Positions 35,216-43,720 of a DNA stretch of 64,000 nt are shown here, piece by piece; the first letter of the stretch is position 1; every line of letters starts with the position of its first letter. Made by a program: the position numbers and the translations under genes. The DNA lies in contig CACWXP010000013.1 in NCBI GenBank assembly GCA_902764875.1, positions 27,182 through 91,181 on the forward strand, given 5' to 3'. The notes under the pieces were generated by a model. It had not been told where the DNA came from, did not search any database, and saw nothing but the letters and a program-made list of their open reading frames with translations. This DNA comes from an uncultured Eubacteriales bacterium (GTDB taxonomy: Bacteria > Bacillota > Clostridia > Christensenellales > Aristaeellaceae).

Positions 35216-36328
35216 ATGACGAAAGCAAAGCCGGAGGGAAATGCGGCGGAAAGAAAGCGCCGGGTCAAAAAAAGACTCGCCGTTCTTTTGACCTGCCTGC
35301 TGCAGGCCGCCCTGCTCCTCTTCTGCGTCGTCCATCTGACCTATATGCGCCGGGCCTACACCCGCCTCTCCGGCTTTTATACCCTCCCGAAAAACACCGC
35401 GGATGTGGTCTTCGTCGGCGACAGCGTCACCTTCTCCTCCTTCATGCCCATGGAGGCCTTCCAAAATGAAGGCATCGCCGCCGCAAACTACTGCACAAAC
35501 ATGATGTTCGAAAACGCCCTCCGCTATTCCCTCGCGGATGTCCAAAGAACCCAGCACCCGAAGGTGATCCTTGTGGATATCGCTCCCTTCCTTTCGGAGC
35601 ACTGGGCGGGCAACGAGTCCTGGAGCGAACAGGATCGGGATCTGTATATTTCCTATAATCTCGACAGCCGGAACTACACCCCGGATCGGCTTTCTCTGGT
35701 CTATGAAATCACCCGGGACCGTAAGGGTTCCCCCGCCGATGCGCTCTATTATTTCTTTGATCTCAGCCGCTGCCATGACAACTCCCCGGACCTCGCCCGC
35801 TGGAACAATCAGGAAAAGGATATCACCCGGGGCTACGGCTATCTGGTGCGCAACGGCATGCGGCAGTTCTCCCCGGAAGAGCTCTGCCCGGACGACGGCA
35901 GCATAACCCCTCTGAAGGATCAGGAACAGCGCTATCTCGATCAGCTCCTGGAAACCGCGAAAACCATGGAGGCGGAGGTCGTCTTCTACACCGCCCCCGT
36001 GTACTACAGAGAATCTTCCCAGGTCGGCCGCAAAAACTATGTAAAAAACTACATTGAGCAAAAAGGCTTCCTCTTCGTGGATTTCTCGGGAGACAAAGAG
36101 GCCATCGGTCTGGATCTGGCGGAAGATTTCTGGAGCCCGGATCACTTCGATTCCCTCGGCGCCCTGAAGGTCACAAAGCACTTCAGCGAATACCTGAAAA
36201 CTCATTTCACCCTCCCGGACCGCCGCGAAGACCCGGCCTATGCCGACTGGGCCGCCGATCTCCACGCCTGGCAAACCCAGCTGCAAGACTGGACTCAAAA
36301 GGATGGAGGTGCCGCCGGATGTCCATGA
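35216..36328 (+). CDS. SGNH-hydrolase-like extracytoplasmic protein, MBOAT partner
   Basis: 370 residues. A basic N-terminus and one membrane helix (VLLTCLLQAALLLFCVVHLTY) are followed by an extracytoplasmic domain. The block I Ser motif is VFVGDSVTFSSF and the C-terminal catalytic pair is WSPDHFDSLGA (DxxH). This fits an esterase/acyltransferase that finishes polymer acylation with the preceding MBOAT. Its stop overlaps the next MBOAT start by 10 nt, so the two pairs form one operon. Confidence 0.82.
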   Translation: MTKAKPEGNAAERKRRVKKRLAVLLTCLLQAALLLFCVVHLTYMRRAYTRLSGFYTLPKNTADVVFVGDSVTFSSFMPMEAFQNEGIAAANYCTNMMFENALRYSLADVQRTQHPKVILVDIAPFLSEHWAGNESWSEQDRDLYISYNLDSRNYTPDRLSLVYEITRDRKGSPADALYYFFDLSRCHDNSPDLARWNNQEKDITRGYGYLVRNGMRQFSPEELCPDDGSITPLKDQEQRYLDQLLETAKTMEAEVVFYTAPVYYRESSQVGRKNYVKNYIEQKGFLFVDFSGDKEAIGLDLAEDFWSPDHFDSLGALKVTKHFSEYLKTHFTLPDRREDPAYADWAADLHAWQTQLQDWTQKDGGAAGCP

Positions 36329-37719
36329 CAAGCATGTTATTCCTGTTTCTGTTCCTGCCGGCGGCCCTGGCCGTGTATTATCTGACGCCCGGCCGGGCCA
36401 GGGAAGCCGTCCTCCTGGCCGTCAGCCTGATTTTCTATGCCTTCGGCTGCCCGGAATACATCTTCCTCTTCATCGCTGCCATAGCGGTAACGGTCGTCCT
36501 CGGTCGCCTGATGAACCGCGCAAAAACAAAAACCGCAAAACGAACCTTCCTGATCCTCGGCATCCTCCTGAATGCCGGGCTTCTGATCTACTATAAATAC
36601 ACCGATTTCGCCCTGACAACCTGGGGAACCGTCACCCAAACCGAAATCCCCCTGCAAAACCTCGCTCTCCCCCTGGGCATTTCCTTCTTCACCTTCAAAG
36701 CCATTTCCTATCTGACGGATGTTTATAAAGGAACGGCAAAACTCGACAAAAACCCGCTCCACGACGCCCTCTATCTCTCCTTTTTCCCCCAGGTCCAGTC
36801 CGGCCCCCTTTCCCGTTATAACGATCTGAGCACCCGGGACGCGAAGCTCTTTGACGAGGGTGTGTTCCGCTTCCTGGCCGGCTTCTGCAAAAAAGTACTC
36901 ATCGCCGATATTCTTTCCAAGGTCACCGCGGAAATCTTCGTCGCCCCGCCGGAAAGCTCTTCCATGCTTTATGCCTGGCTGGGAGCCGTCTGCTTCTCTC
37001 TGCAGCTGTTCTTCGATTTCGCCGGCTATTCCGATATGGCTATTGGCATTTCGAATATGTTCGGCTGGCGCTGCCCGGAGAATTTCGATTACCCGTACAT
37101 GACCGAGTCCGTGTCGAAGTTCTGGCGCCGCTGGCATATCTCCCTCGGCGCCTGGTTCCGGGATTATGTCTACATCCCCCTCGGTGGCTCCCGCACGAAG
37201 TCCAAATCCCGCGTGTATTTCAATCTCCTGGTCGTCTGGCTGCTCACGGGCATCTGGCATGGCGCCGCCTGGACCTTCGCGGTCTGGGGCCTCGGCTATT
37301 TCGCGGCCATCGCCTTCGAGCGCCTCACGAACCTCCCCGGCCGCATCCGGTCCAAATGGGGAAGAGCCGTCTACCGGATTCTCACCCTCCTGTTCATCAA
37401 TTTCCAGTGGGTTCTCTTCAACGCAAAGGATCTGACCTCCGGCCTCCGATACATAAAACAAATGCTCATCCCCTCACCGAACGCCCTGGCCGACGCCCGC
37501 GCCCTGTTCCTCCTGAAGGATTATTGGTTCTTTATCCTTGTCGCCGTCATCCTTTGCTTCCCGCTCATCCCCCGGCTCCATCAAAAGCTGAAATCCCGCA
37601 AAACCGCCCGCACCGTCTTCGAGGCCGCCCTCGCCCTGGTCCTGCTGGCCGGCTTTGCCTGGTCTGTTTCCCTGGTCGTCGCCGGCCTGAACAACCCGTT
37701 CGCCTATGCGAACTTCTGA
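36319..37719 (+). CDS. MBOAT-family O-acyltransferase (third pair)
   Basis: 466 residues. It has LPLGISFFTFKAISYLTDV, FFPQVQSGPLSRY, FFDFAGYSDMAIG, FWRRWHISLGAWFRDYVY and the catalytic-His TGIWHGA. It lacks the loop insertion found in the three other MBOAT proteins here (the loop reads NRAKTKTAKRTFLILG), so it shows the ancestral form. It is paired with the DHHW protein 13 bp downstream. GGAGG lies about 12 bases before the ATG inside the previous gene. Confidence 0.92.
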   Translation: MSMTSMLFLFLFLPAALAVYYLTPGRAREAVLLAVSLIFYAFGCPEYIFLFIAAIAVTVVLGRLMNRAKTKTAKRTFLILGILLNAGLLIYYKYTDFALTTWGTVTQTEIPLQNLALPLGISFFTFKAISYLTDVYKGTAKLDKNPLHDALYLSFFPQVQSGPLSRYNDLSTRDAKLFDEGVFRFLAGFCKKVLIADILSKVTAEIFVAPPESSSMLYAWLGAVCFSLQLFFDFAGYSDMAIGISNMFGWRCPENFDYPYMTESVSKFWRRWHISLGAWFRDYVYIPLGGSRTKSKSRVYFNLLVVWLLTGIWHGAAWTFAVWGLGYFAAIAFERLTNLPGRIRSKWGRAVYRILTLLFINFQWVLFNAKDLTSGLRYIKQMLIPSPNALADARALFLLKDYWFFILVAVILCFPLIPRLHQKLKSRKTARTVFEAALALVLLAGFAWSVSLVVAGLNNPFAYANF

Positions 37720-37732
37720 GGGAGGAAAGAAA

Positions 37733-38947
37733 ATGCCGAAAGAAAAAAGCATAGTGAAGCCGCTGCTCGCCGCCGTTTTCCTCCTCATTCTCGCCGTCTT
37801 TTTCGTCAAAACCGAGGCATACAAACAATTCGGCCCGCTCTTTGAAACCCTGAAACGAGCCGTTCCCCAAAGCAATTCCGCCGCGAAAACCGATCCCGCC
37901 CCGACCCTCGGCGAAATCGAGGAAAACTTCACCTCGAATCTCTGGAAAAGAACCGACATGATCGATCTTACCGGCGCCATGGCGAAAGCCATCCATATGC
38001 AGGGTTATTACAGCGATCAGGATATTTTCATCATGGACGACGGAACCATCCTCGACAGCTCCGCAAAAACCACCACCGATTACGAAGTGGAGCAAACCGT
38101 GGCCCTCCGTGATTTCCTGGCGGAAAGGGAAATCCCCCTGCTCTATGTAAACGAGCCGACCAAGTATATCGATGACGCGTTTTTCACCAACGCCTTCGCC
38201 CGGGAGACCTGGAGCAACCGCAACATGGACAAATTCCTCTCCCGCATCCGGCAGGCCGGCGTCAACGCCATCGACCTCCGGGACAACATCCGGGAAGAAA
38301 ACCTCAACGTCCTGGACCTCTTCTATCGCACCGACCACCACTGGACCGTCCCCGCCGGCCTCTGGGCGTCGCGGATCATGGCGGAGGGCCTGAACCGATA
38401 CTGCGGCTACAATATTGACCTCTCCCTTTTCGATCCGGAAAACTTTGAGGCGAAGGAATGGAAATCCTGCTGGCTCGGCGAGCAGGGGAGGAAAGCCGGT
38501 AAAACCTATGTGGGCCTGGACGACTACACCGAGCTGAAGCCGAAGTTCGAAACAGATTATACCTTCAAGGGCATCGGCCGCTTCTACGACGGTCCCTTCG
38601 ATCTCTTCATCGACGAGTGGGTTTTTGATCCCGACATCGATGTCTATGAAAACAACTCCTGGCACCATGCCTATAAACAGATCAACTGCATCAATAAAAA
38701 TGCGGAAAAAGGCAAACTCCTGATCCTCGGCGATTCCTATGAGGCCGTGACCCTTTGCTTCCTCTCCCTCGGCATCCGCGAGGTGGATTCCCTCATCCGC
38801 CGCGACCACGACGAATCCTTCGATCTCCGGAGTTACATCGTCGAAAACGGCTACGACGCCGTCCTGATAGCCTACGCCCAGTTCATGGTCGGCGGCCACG
38901 ACGACCCCACCTCCTCCAGCTACAGAATGTTCACGTTCCAAAATTGA
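37733..38947 (+). CDS. DHHW-motif SGNH/AlgX-like protein, MBOAT partner
   Basis: 404 residues with an N-terminal signal anchor (LLAAVFLLILAVFFV). The extracytoplasmic domain has the diagnostic YRTDHHWTVPAGLWAS and a C-terminal nucleophile motif LLILGDSYEA. DHHW proteins are the Gram-positive counterparts of AlgX and act with MBOAT partners on surface polymers. ATG 37733 has GGGAGG seven bases upstream; an earlier ATG at 37706 overlaps the MBOAT gene and lacks a site. Confidence 0.87.
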   Translation: MPKEKSIVKPLLAAVFLLILAVFFVKTEAYKQFGPLFETLKRAVPQSNSAAKTDPAPTLGEIEENFTSNLWKRTDMIDLTGAMAKAIHMQGYYSDQDIFIMDDGTILDSSAKTTTDYEVEQTVALRDFLAEREIPLLYVNEPTKYIDDAFFTNAFARETWSNRNMDKFLSRIRQAGVNAIDLRDNIREENLNVLDLFYRTDHHWTVPAGLWASRIMAEGLNRYCGYNIDLSLFDPENFEAKEWKSCWLGEQGRKAGKTYVGLDDYTELKPKFETDYTFKGIGRFYDGPFDLFIDEWVFDPDIDVYENNSWHHAYKQINCINKNAEKGKLLILGDSYEAVTLCFLSLGIREVDSLIRRDHDESFDLRSYIVENGYDAVLIAYAQFMVGGHDDPTSSSYRMFTFQN

Positions 38948-38972
38948 CTTCCTATATATAAGCGGTTATAAT
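38944..38972 (+). promoter_or_regulatory. promoter with TATATATA spacer, fourth MBOAT pair
   Basis: TTGACT (38944-38949), 17 bp containing CCTATATATAAG, TATAAT (38967-38972). Confidence 0.8.
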
Positions 38973-38983
38973 CTGTTTCAGCC

Positions 38984-39022
38984 ACTACGGGGGCGCAGGC
39001 CATAGCCCTGCTTCTTCCGGCC
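38984..39022 (+). repeat. family 2 repeat, decayed
   Basis: GGGGGCGCAGGCC, CCCTGCTTCTTCCGGCCCACTTT: left arm and right end of the cruciform. A second GGGCGCAGGCC follows near 39045. The copy lies in the 5' leader of the MBOAT mRNA. Confidence 0.55.
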
Positions 39023-39102
39023 CACTTTCGAACCGGTGAACCGAAGGGCGCAGGCCCAAAGCGATTGCCAAGAACCCAGAACACTAAAGGAGAAATGCAC
39101 CG

Positions 39103-40593
39103 ATGGTATTCAGTTCTTCGATTTTTCTGCTGTTGTTTCTGCCGGCGGTCTATCTCCTGAATCTCCTCATCACAAAGCTTTCGAAAAACACCACCGCGGC
39201 CTCTAATGTCTTCCTTCTGCTGGCCAGCCTTGTTTTCTACGCCTGGGGCGAGCCGATCCTGGTCCTTCTGATGATCGGCTCGATCCTCCTGAACTGGTTC
39301 TGCGGCCTGATGATCGCAAAAACGCAGGCCAATGCGCCAATGGGGACAGACCCCATTGGTGCACGGGGAAACCGGATCCAACGCAGACTACAGTACGGCT
39401 TGCACCCCATTGGCGCGAAACTCTGGTTCATCCTCGCAATCCTCGGCGACCTGGCCGCCCTCGGGTATTACAAATACGCCGGCTTCCTGGTGAAAACCCT
39501 GAACGGCCTCCTGGGCCGCGAAGTCCTGACGCCCCTGGAGATCGCCCTCCCCATCGGCATCTCCTTCTTCACCTTCCAAGCCATTTCCTATGTGGTCGAT
39601 GTCTGGCGCGGCACCACCGGGGCCTCAAAAAATCCCATCAACACGGCCCTCTATATCTCTTTTTTCCCCCAGCTCATCGCCGGCCCCATCGTCAAATACC
39701 GGGATGTCAACCGCCAGATTGAATCAAGAACCCTCACCCCGGTCCGCCTGGCGGACGGTTTCCGCCGCTTCACCTATGGCCTGGGCAAAAAGGTCATGAT
39801 CGCCAACGTTCTCGGCCTGTGTGTCGACAAAATCTACAGCTATAACATCGGCGTCATCGACCCGCTGGCCGCCTGGATCGCCGCCCTCGCCTACGCTTTC
39901 CAAATCTACTACGACTTCTCCGGCTATTCGGATATGGCCATCGGCCTGGGCAAAATGTTCGGCTTCGACTATCTCGAAAACTTCAACTACCCTTACCTTT
40001 CGAAATCTGTCTCCGAATTCTGGCGCCGTTGGCATATCTCCCTCGGAACCTGGTTCCGGGAATATGTCTATATCCCTCTGGGCGGAAACCGCAAGGGGAA
40101 GCTCCGGACCTATCTCAACCTGGCCGTCGTCTTCCTCCTCACCGGCCTGTGGCACGGGGCGGATGTCGCCTTCATCCTTTGGGGCGCCTGGCACGGTTTC
40201 TGGGTCATCCTCGAGCGCCTCTGCCTGCGAAAATTCCTGGATAAACACAAAATCCTCGGCTGGGTGTATTGCTTCCTGGTCGTGCTCCTGGGCTGGGTTC
40301 TCTTCCGCGCAGACGACACGGTGACGGGCGTGACCCTCCTGGCCCGGATGATCCGCCCCTGGCATTATCAGATCGCCGTCAACTGGGCGGAATACGTGGA
40401 GCCGAAAACCATCGCGGTCTTTGTCGCCGCGGTCCTGGGCGCCGGCGTGCTGAAGCGGCTTTGCCCGGAAAAACTCCGAAAAAAATGGCTCGGCTCCGTG
40501 CCGGAGGCGGTGTTCTGCGTGCTCCTGCTGATCCTCTGCCTCGCGGCGATCGCCGGCGACACCTACAATCCGTTCATATATTTCCAGTTCTGA
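39103..40593 (+). CDS. MBOAT-family O-acyltransferase (fourth pair), with in-frame repeat insertion
   Basis: 496 residues, closest paralogue of 20817-22262. It has LPIGISFFTFQAISYVVDV, FFPQLIAGPIVKY, YYDFSGYSDMAIG, FWRRWHISLGTWFREYVY and TGLWHGA. The loop between LLNWFCGLMIAK and WFILAILGDLAALGYYKYAGF is about 30 residues longer than in 36319-37719. The extra DNA (39333 to ~39416) is a family 1 palindrome, a reversed family 2 piece, and a further CCCCATTGGCGC half-arm. The frame is kept. Its partner AlgX-like gene starts 10 bp downstream. Confidence 0.93.
   Translation: MVFSSSIFLLLFLPAVYLLNLLITKLSKNTTAASNVFLLLASLVFYAWGEPILVLLMIGSILLNWFCGLMIAKTQANAPMGTDPIGARGNRIQRRLQYGLHPIGAKLWFILAILGDLAALGYYKYAGFLVKTLNGLLGREVLTPLEIALPIGISFFTFQAISYVVDVWRGTTGASKNPINTALYISFFPQLIAGPIVKYRDVNRQIESRTLTPVRLADGFRRFTYGLGKKVMIANVLGLCVDKIYSYNIGVIDPLAAWIAALAYAFQIYYDFSGYSDMAIGLGKMFGFDYLENFNYPYLSKSVSEFWRRWHISLGTWFREYVYIPLGGNRKGKLRTYLNLAVVFLLTGLWHGADVAFILWGAWHGFWVILERLCLRKFLDKHKILGWVYCFLVVLLGWVLFRADDTVTGVTLLARMIRPWHYQIAVNWAEYVEPKTIAVFVAAVLGAGVLKRLCPEKLRKKWLGSVPEAVFCVLLLILCLAAIAGDTYNPFIYFQF
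39333..39363. repeat. 31-nt palindromic repeat (family 1), in frame inside MBOAT gene
   Basis: Arms TGCGCCAATGGGG and CCCCATTGGTGCA with loop ACAGA. Confidence 0.9.
39364..39416 (-). repeat. reversed family 2 fragment plus half of a family 1 arm
   Basis: GGATCCAACGCAGACTACAG is near the reverse complement of CTGTAGTGCGGCCAGCGTTG at 61977. CCCCATTGGCGCG follows. Confidence 0.5.
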
Positions 40594-40603
40594 TGAGGTA
40601 CAC

Positions 40604-41722
40604 ATGAAAACGCTGAAAACAAGCCAAAAAATCTTCGTCGCGGCCTTCGCGGTCGTGCTCTGCGGCGCGTGGGTGCTCTGGCTCCTCCTGGGCCGCTTTA
40701 CCGACAACGAAAACTACGAAAACCGTCAGCTGGCGGAAATGCCGCAGTGGACGGCAGAAACCGCCGAGCAGTTCCCACGGGATTTCGAATCGTTTTTCAA
40801 CGACCGCCTGCCCTTCCGGAACCAGATGATCACCCTCAACAGCGCCGTGGATTATTATGTTTTCGGCCGCTCCGCCCATTATCGCACGACTGTCGGAAAG
40901 GAAGGCTGGCTGTTCTACAGCGATTCCGCCGACGGCAACCCGATCGCCTGCTACCAGGGGACAAACCTCCTGCCCGAGGAGGAGCTGGAGGCCATCGCTG
41001 CCAACTGCCTCCGCCAGCGGGACCGCCTCGCCGCCCGGGGCTGCGAGTTCGTTATCCTCATCGCCCCGAACAAAAACCGCGTGTATGCCGAATATATGCC
41101 GGGTGTCTTCGGCCCCCCGGCGGAAACGTACCGCGCCCTGCAAATCGTGAACTACCTCCGCGAAAACACGGACCTGCGCGTGGTCTACCCTTATGAAGAC
41201 CTGATGGCTGCCAAACCGTCCGTTGCCGAAAATCTGTATTACAAAACGGATACCCATTGGAACCTCCTCGGGGGATATGTGGGCGCCCGGGCGCTGCTTC
41301 GGGAGCTGGGGATCGAAATGCCGTCGCTGACAGATCCCTCCCTGAGAATCACCCAAAACGGCTTCAAAAAGGGCGATCTGGCCAAAAACCTGGGGCTCAC
41401 GGCCCAGCTGATGTCCCAGGATCCGGAGTACGCCGTCGAAGGCTACGATCCCCACGGGGCGGAGTTGACGGAGGAAACGGATACGTCCTATCGCTATAAG
41501 GCGGAAAACGCGGATCCCCGCAGGCTCTTCGTCGTTCGGGATTCCTTCGTCCTCTCGATGATGCCCCATCTCTCCACCCAGTTCAATGAAAGCTATTACA
41601 AACATTTCATGTACTATATGTACGATGATTTCGAAGCTTTTCAGCCGGACATCCTCGTCTACGAAACCGTCGAGCGCTTCGCGGCCAACCTCAAAGACTT
41701 CAGTGTAGAGCGCGGCCGATAA
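40604..41722 (+). CDS. AlgX/AlgJ-like SGNH hydrolase-fold protein (paralogue)
   Basis: 372 residues, same plan as 19547-20668. There is one N-terminal membrane helix, then NDRLPFRNQMITLNSAVDYY, EGWLFY, FVILIAPNKNRVYAEYMP, the YKTDTHWN catalytic region and VVRDSFVLSMM. Paired with the MBOAT gene just upstream (10 bp). The two MBOAT/AlgX-like pairs at either end of the locus look like an old duplication with inverted orientation. Confidence 0.88.
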   Translation: MKTLKTSQKIFVAAFAVVLCGAWVLWLLLGRFTDNENYENRQLAEMPQWTAETAEQFPRDFESFFNDRLPFRNQMITLNSAVDYYVFGRSAHYRTTVGKEGWLFYSDSADGNPIACYQGTNLLPEEELEAIAANCLRQRDRLAARGCEFVILIAPNKNRVYAEYMPGVFGPPAETYRALQIVNYLRENTDLRVVYPYEDLMAAKPSVAENLYYKTDTHWNLLGGYVGARALLRELGIEMPSLTDPSLRITQNGFKKGDLAKNLGLTAQLMSQDPEYAVEGYDPHGAELTEETDTSYRYKAENADPRRLFVVRDSFVLSMMPHLSTQFNESYYKHFMYYMYDDFEAFQPDILVYETVERFAANLKDFSVERGR

Positions 41723-41748
41723 ACCCCATGCTTCCTCCGGCCCATTTC

Positions 41749-41777
41749 TTGCACTTGACTGAAGAATCGAATATAAT
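41749..41777 (+). promoter_or_regulatory. promoter of the helicase module (copy 1)
   Basis: TTGCAC (41749-41754), 17 bp, TATAAT (41772-41777). The -10 region GAATATAATACGGATAAAG is repeated before 43721. Confidence 0.65.
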
Positions 41778-41788
41778 ACGGATAAAGG

Positions 41789-42070
41789 TTGAATCAGATT
41801 CAGCATATCGGCGAAGGCATCTCTGCGGTGCGGAAAGGAGAGATGTGGCATGCGATCGTTGATTATCTGGGGCAGCAGTATATTGTCGGGCTCAAGATCT
41901 GGCGCGGCGATCGCTGTCATAAAGCCGGAGAAGAGCAGATTGTCGAGTATCTGAATGACCGGCATCTGGATGTGGGCTATATGCTGAGTTTTAACTTTAA
42001 TCAGAAGAAGGATCCGGGCGTAAAGCGGGTGGAGATCGACGGAAAGATCCTGTACGAAGGAACCGTGTGA
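41789..42070 (+). pseudogene. C-terminal remnant of a PD-(D/E)XK nuclease-domain protein
   Basis: About 93 codons readable from a TTG. The sequence DYLGQQYIVGLKIWRGD ... GYMLSFNFNQKK matches the C-terminal nuclease-like domain of clostridial AAA-ATPase proteins (PF08011-type). The ATPase part is absent. The catalytic E-x-K reads G-L-K, so the Glu is lost. It ends 15 bp before the helicase gene, in the same transcript. Probably a decayed fragment; a small functional protein cannot be excluded. Confidence 0.55.
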
Positions 42071-42085
42071 CATGGAGGGAACCTT

Positions 42086-43624
42086 ATGAAACTATACGCC
42101 TGGCAGCAGGAGTGCCTGAAGGCCTGGGAGGAAAACGGCTGCCGGGGGATTGTGAACGTGGTCACGGGCGCCGGGAAGACGGTGCTGGCGCTGGAGGCGA
42201 TTCGGAGGTTTCGAAAGAAGCATGAAAACGCCCGGATCCGGATTGTGGTGCCGACGATTCCTCTGGCGCAGCAGTGGCAGTCTGCCCTGCTGCAGGAGGC
42301 GGAAAGCGAGGCAGACCGGCCGGGTTTTTTCGGCGCGGGCCGGCGGGACAGCCAGGACCGGCCGCTGATGATCTATATCATCAATTCCGCCCGGGATCAT
42401 CTGCCCGGGCATATGGAGCAGGCCTTCGCCCTGGGGCAGCCGGTGCTGCTTGTCTGCGATGAATGCCATCACTATCAGAGCAGGGAAAACCGGCGGATCT
42501 TTGATTTCCGGATTCCGCCGTTTTTTTCTCCGGAGCAATACGCCTGCCTGGGCCTGTCGGCCACGCCCTTTGAAACCGCTCACGATGAGGTGTTGCACAA
42601 AGAACTTGGAGAGGAAATATACCGGTACGGCTTTGCCGAGGCTTCCGCGGCCGGAATTGTTTCACAATTCACGGTCATGGAAACGGCGGCTTCCTTTCTT
42701 CCGGAGGAAAGAAGGATTTATCAGGAGCTGTCCCGGGAGCTGATCATGCTCTGGAGCAGGCTTCTGCGGCGGTATCCATACCTGAAAGGCATGGAGGAAA
42801 AAGCCTTTCTGAAAGAACTGAACCGCCTGGCCCGGGAAGCCGGCATGGATCCGTCAAATCCGGCGGTCAGCTTTCTTTTGAAAACCTGGGAGCGGAAGAA
42901 GGTCAGCAATCTGGCGCTGACCCGGATTCAGTGCGCGTATTCTATCTTAAAACAGCTGCCGGAGGACGCCCGGGCCATCCTTTTTTGCGAACGGATTGTC
43001 CAGGCAAGGGATTTGCAGGCGCTGCTGCGGCGGAAGATGGGGAACATCGCGATGCTTTATCACTCGGAAATGTCCCGGGAAGCGCGGAGCCGGAGCCTGC
43101 AGGCCTTCCGGGAAAAACAGGTGCGCGTGCTGATCTGCTGCCGGGCGCTGGACGAGGGAGTGGATGTGCCGGATGCCGGCGTGGGCATTGTGCTGAGCAG
43201 TTCCTCGGTATCCCGGCAGCGGATTCAGCGTCTGGGGCGCATCCTGCGCAAGGCGCCGGGGAAAACTGCCGCCTGCCTGTACTATATTTATCTTCCGGAA
43301 TCCACGGACGACTGTGTTTATTTGCCCGGGCTGCAGGGATTTCCCAGGGCCGGCCTCCGATACGATGCGGAGGAGGATGCCTTTTCCAACGAGCTGTATG
43401 AATATGCCGCCCGGGATCTGCTCCGGGAGGCGGAGAGCCTGACGCCGGCGCAGCGGCAGGAACTGCGCCGCTGTCTGCTGGACGGCCTGGCCCGGGCGGA
43501 CTACCTGCTCCCGCCGGATGCATTCCGGGCCGCAAAAGAGGAAACGGTTCACGAGCGCAATTACCGGAAAACCATGAAGAAAATGAGCCTGCTGTTTCAC
43601 CGGGATGCGGCCGTGAAAATATAA
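42086..43624 (+). CDS. SF2 DEAD/DEAH-box helicase, first gene of a BrxD-associated module
   Basis: 512 residues, compact. Motif Q/I: YAWQQECLKAWEENGC and VVTGAGKTVLAL. Motif II: LLVCDECHHYQ. Motif III: GLSATPF. Helicase C-terminal motifs: DEGVDVPDAG (V) and RIQRLGRILRKAPGK (VI). No added nuclease or methylase domain is seen. It is the ResIII/XPB-like type found in phage-defence islands. GGAGGGAACCTT lies before ATG 42086. It precedes an unknown gene and two P-loop ATPases related to BrxD. Confidence 0.9.
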   Translation: MKLYAWQQECLKAWEENGCRGIVNVVTGAGKTVLALEAIRRFRKKHENARIRIVVPTIPLAQQWQSALLQEAESEADRPGFFGAGRRDSQDRPLMIYIINSARDHLPGHMEQAFALGQPVLLVCDECHHYQSRENRRIFDFRIPPFFSPEQYACLGLSATPFETAHDEVLHKELGEEIYRYGFAEASAAGIVSQFTVMETAASFLPEERRIYQELSRELIMLWSRLLRRYPYLKGMEEKAFLKELNRLAREAGMDPSNPAVSFLLKTWERKKVSNLALTRIQCAYSILKQLPEDARAILFCERIVQARDLQALLRRKMGNIAMLYHSEMSREARSRSLQAFREKQVRVLICCRALDEGVDVPDAGVGIVLSSSSVSRQRIQRLGRILRKAPGKTAACLYYIYLPESTDDCVYLPGLQGFPRAGLRYDAEEDAFSNELYEYAARDLLREAESLTPAQRQELRRCLLDGLARADYLLPPDAFRAAKEETVHERNYRKTMKKMSLLFHRDAAVKI

Positions 43625-43659
43625 GGGAAATCCGGGGAATAAAAAAGCAAAACCAATAC

Positions 43660-43688
43660 TTGTCTGAGGCGGAAGAATCGAATATAAT
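43660..43688 (+). promoter_or_regulatory. promoter inside the module (copy 2)
   Basis: TTGTCT (43660-43665), 17 bp, TATAAT (43683-43688). GAAGAATCGAATATAAT-CGGATAAAG is shared with copy 1 at 41761. Confidence 0.65.
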
Positions 43689-43720
43689 TCGGATAAAGTC
43701 TATGACCGGGAGGAAAGAAA

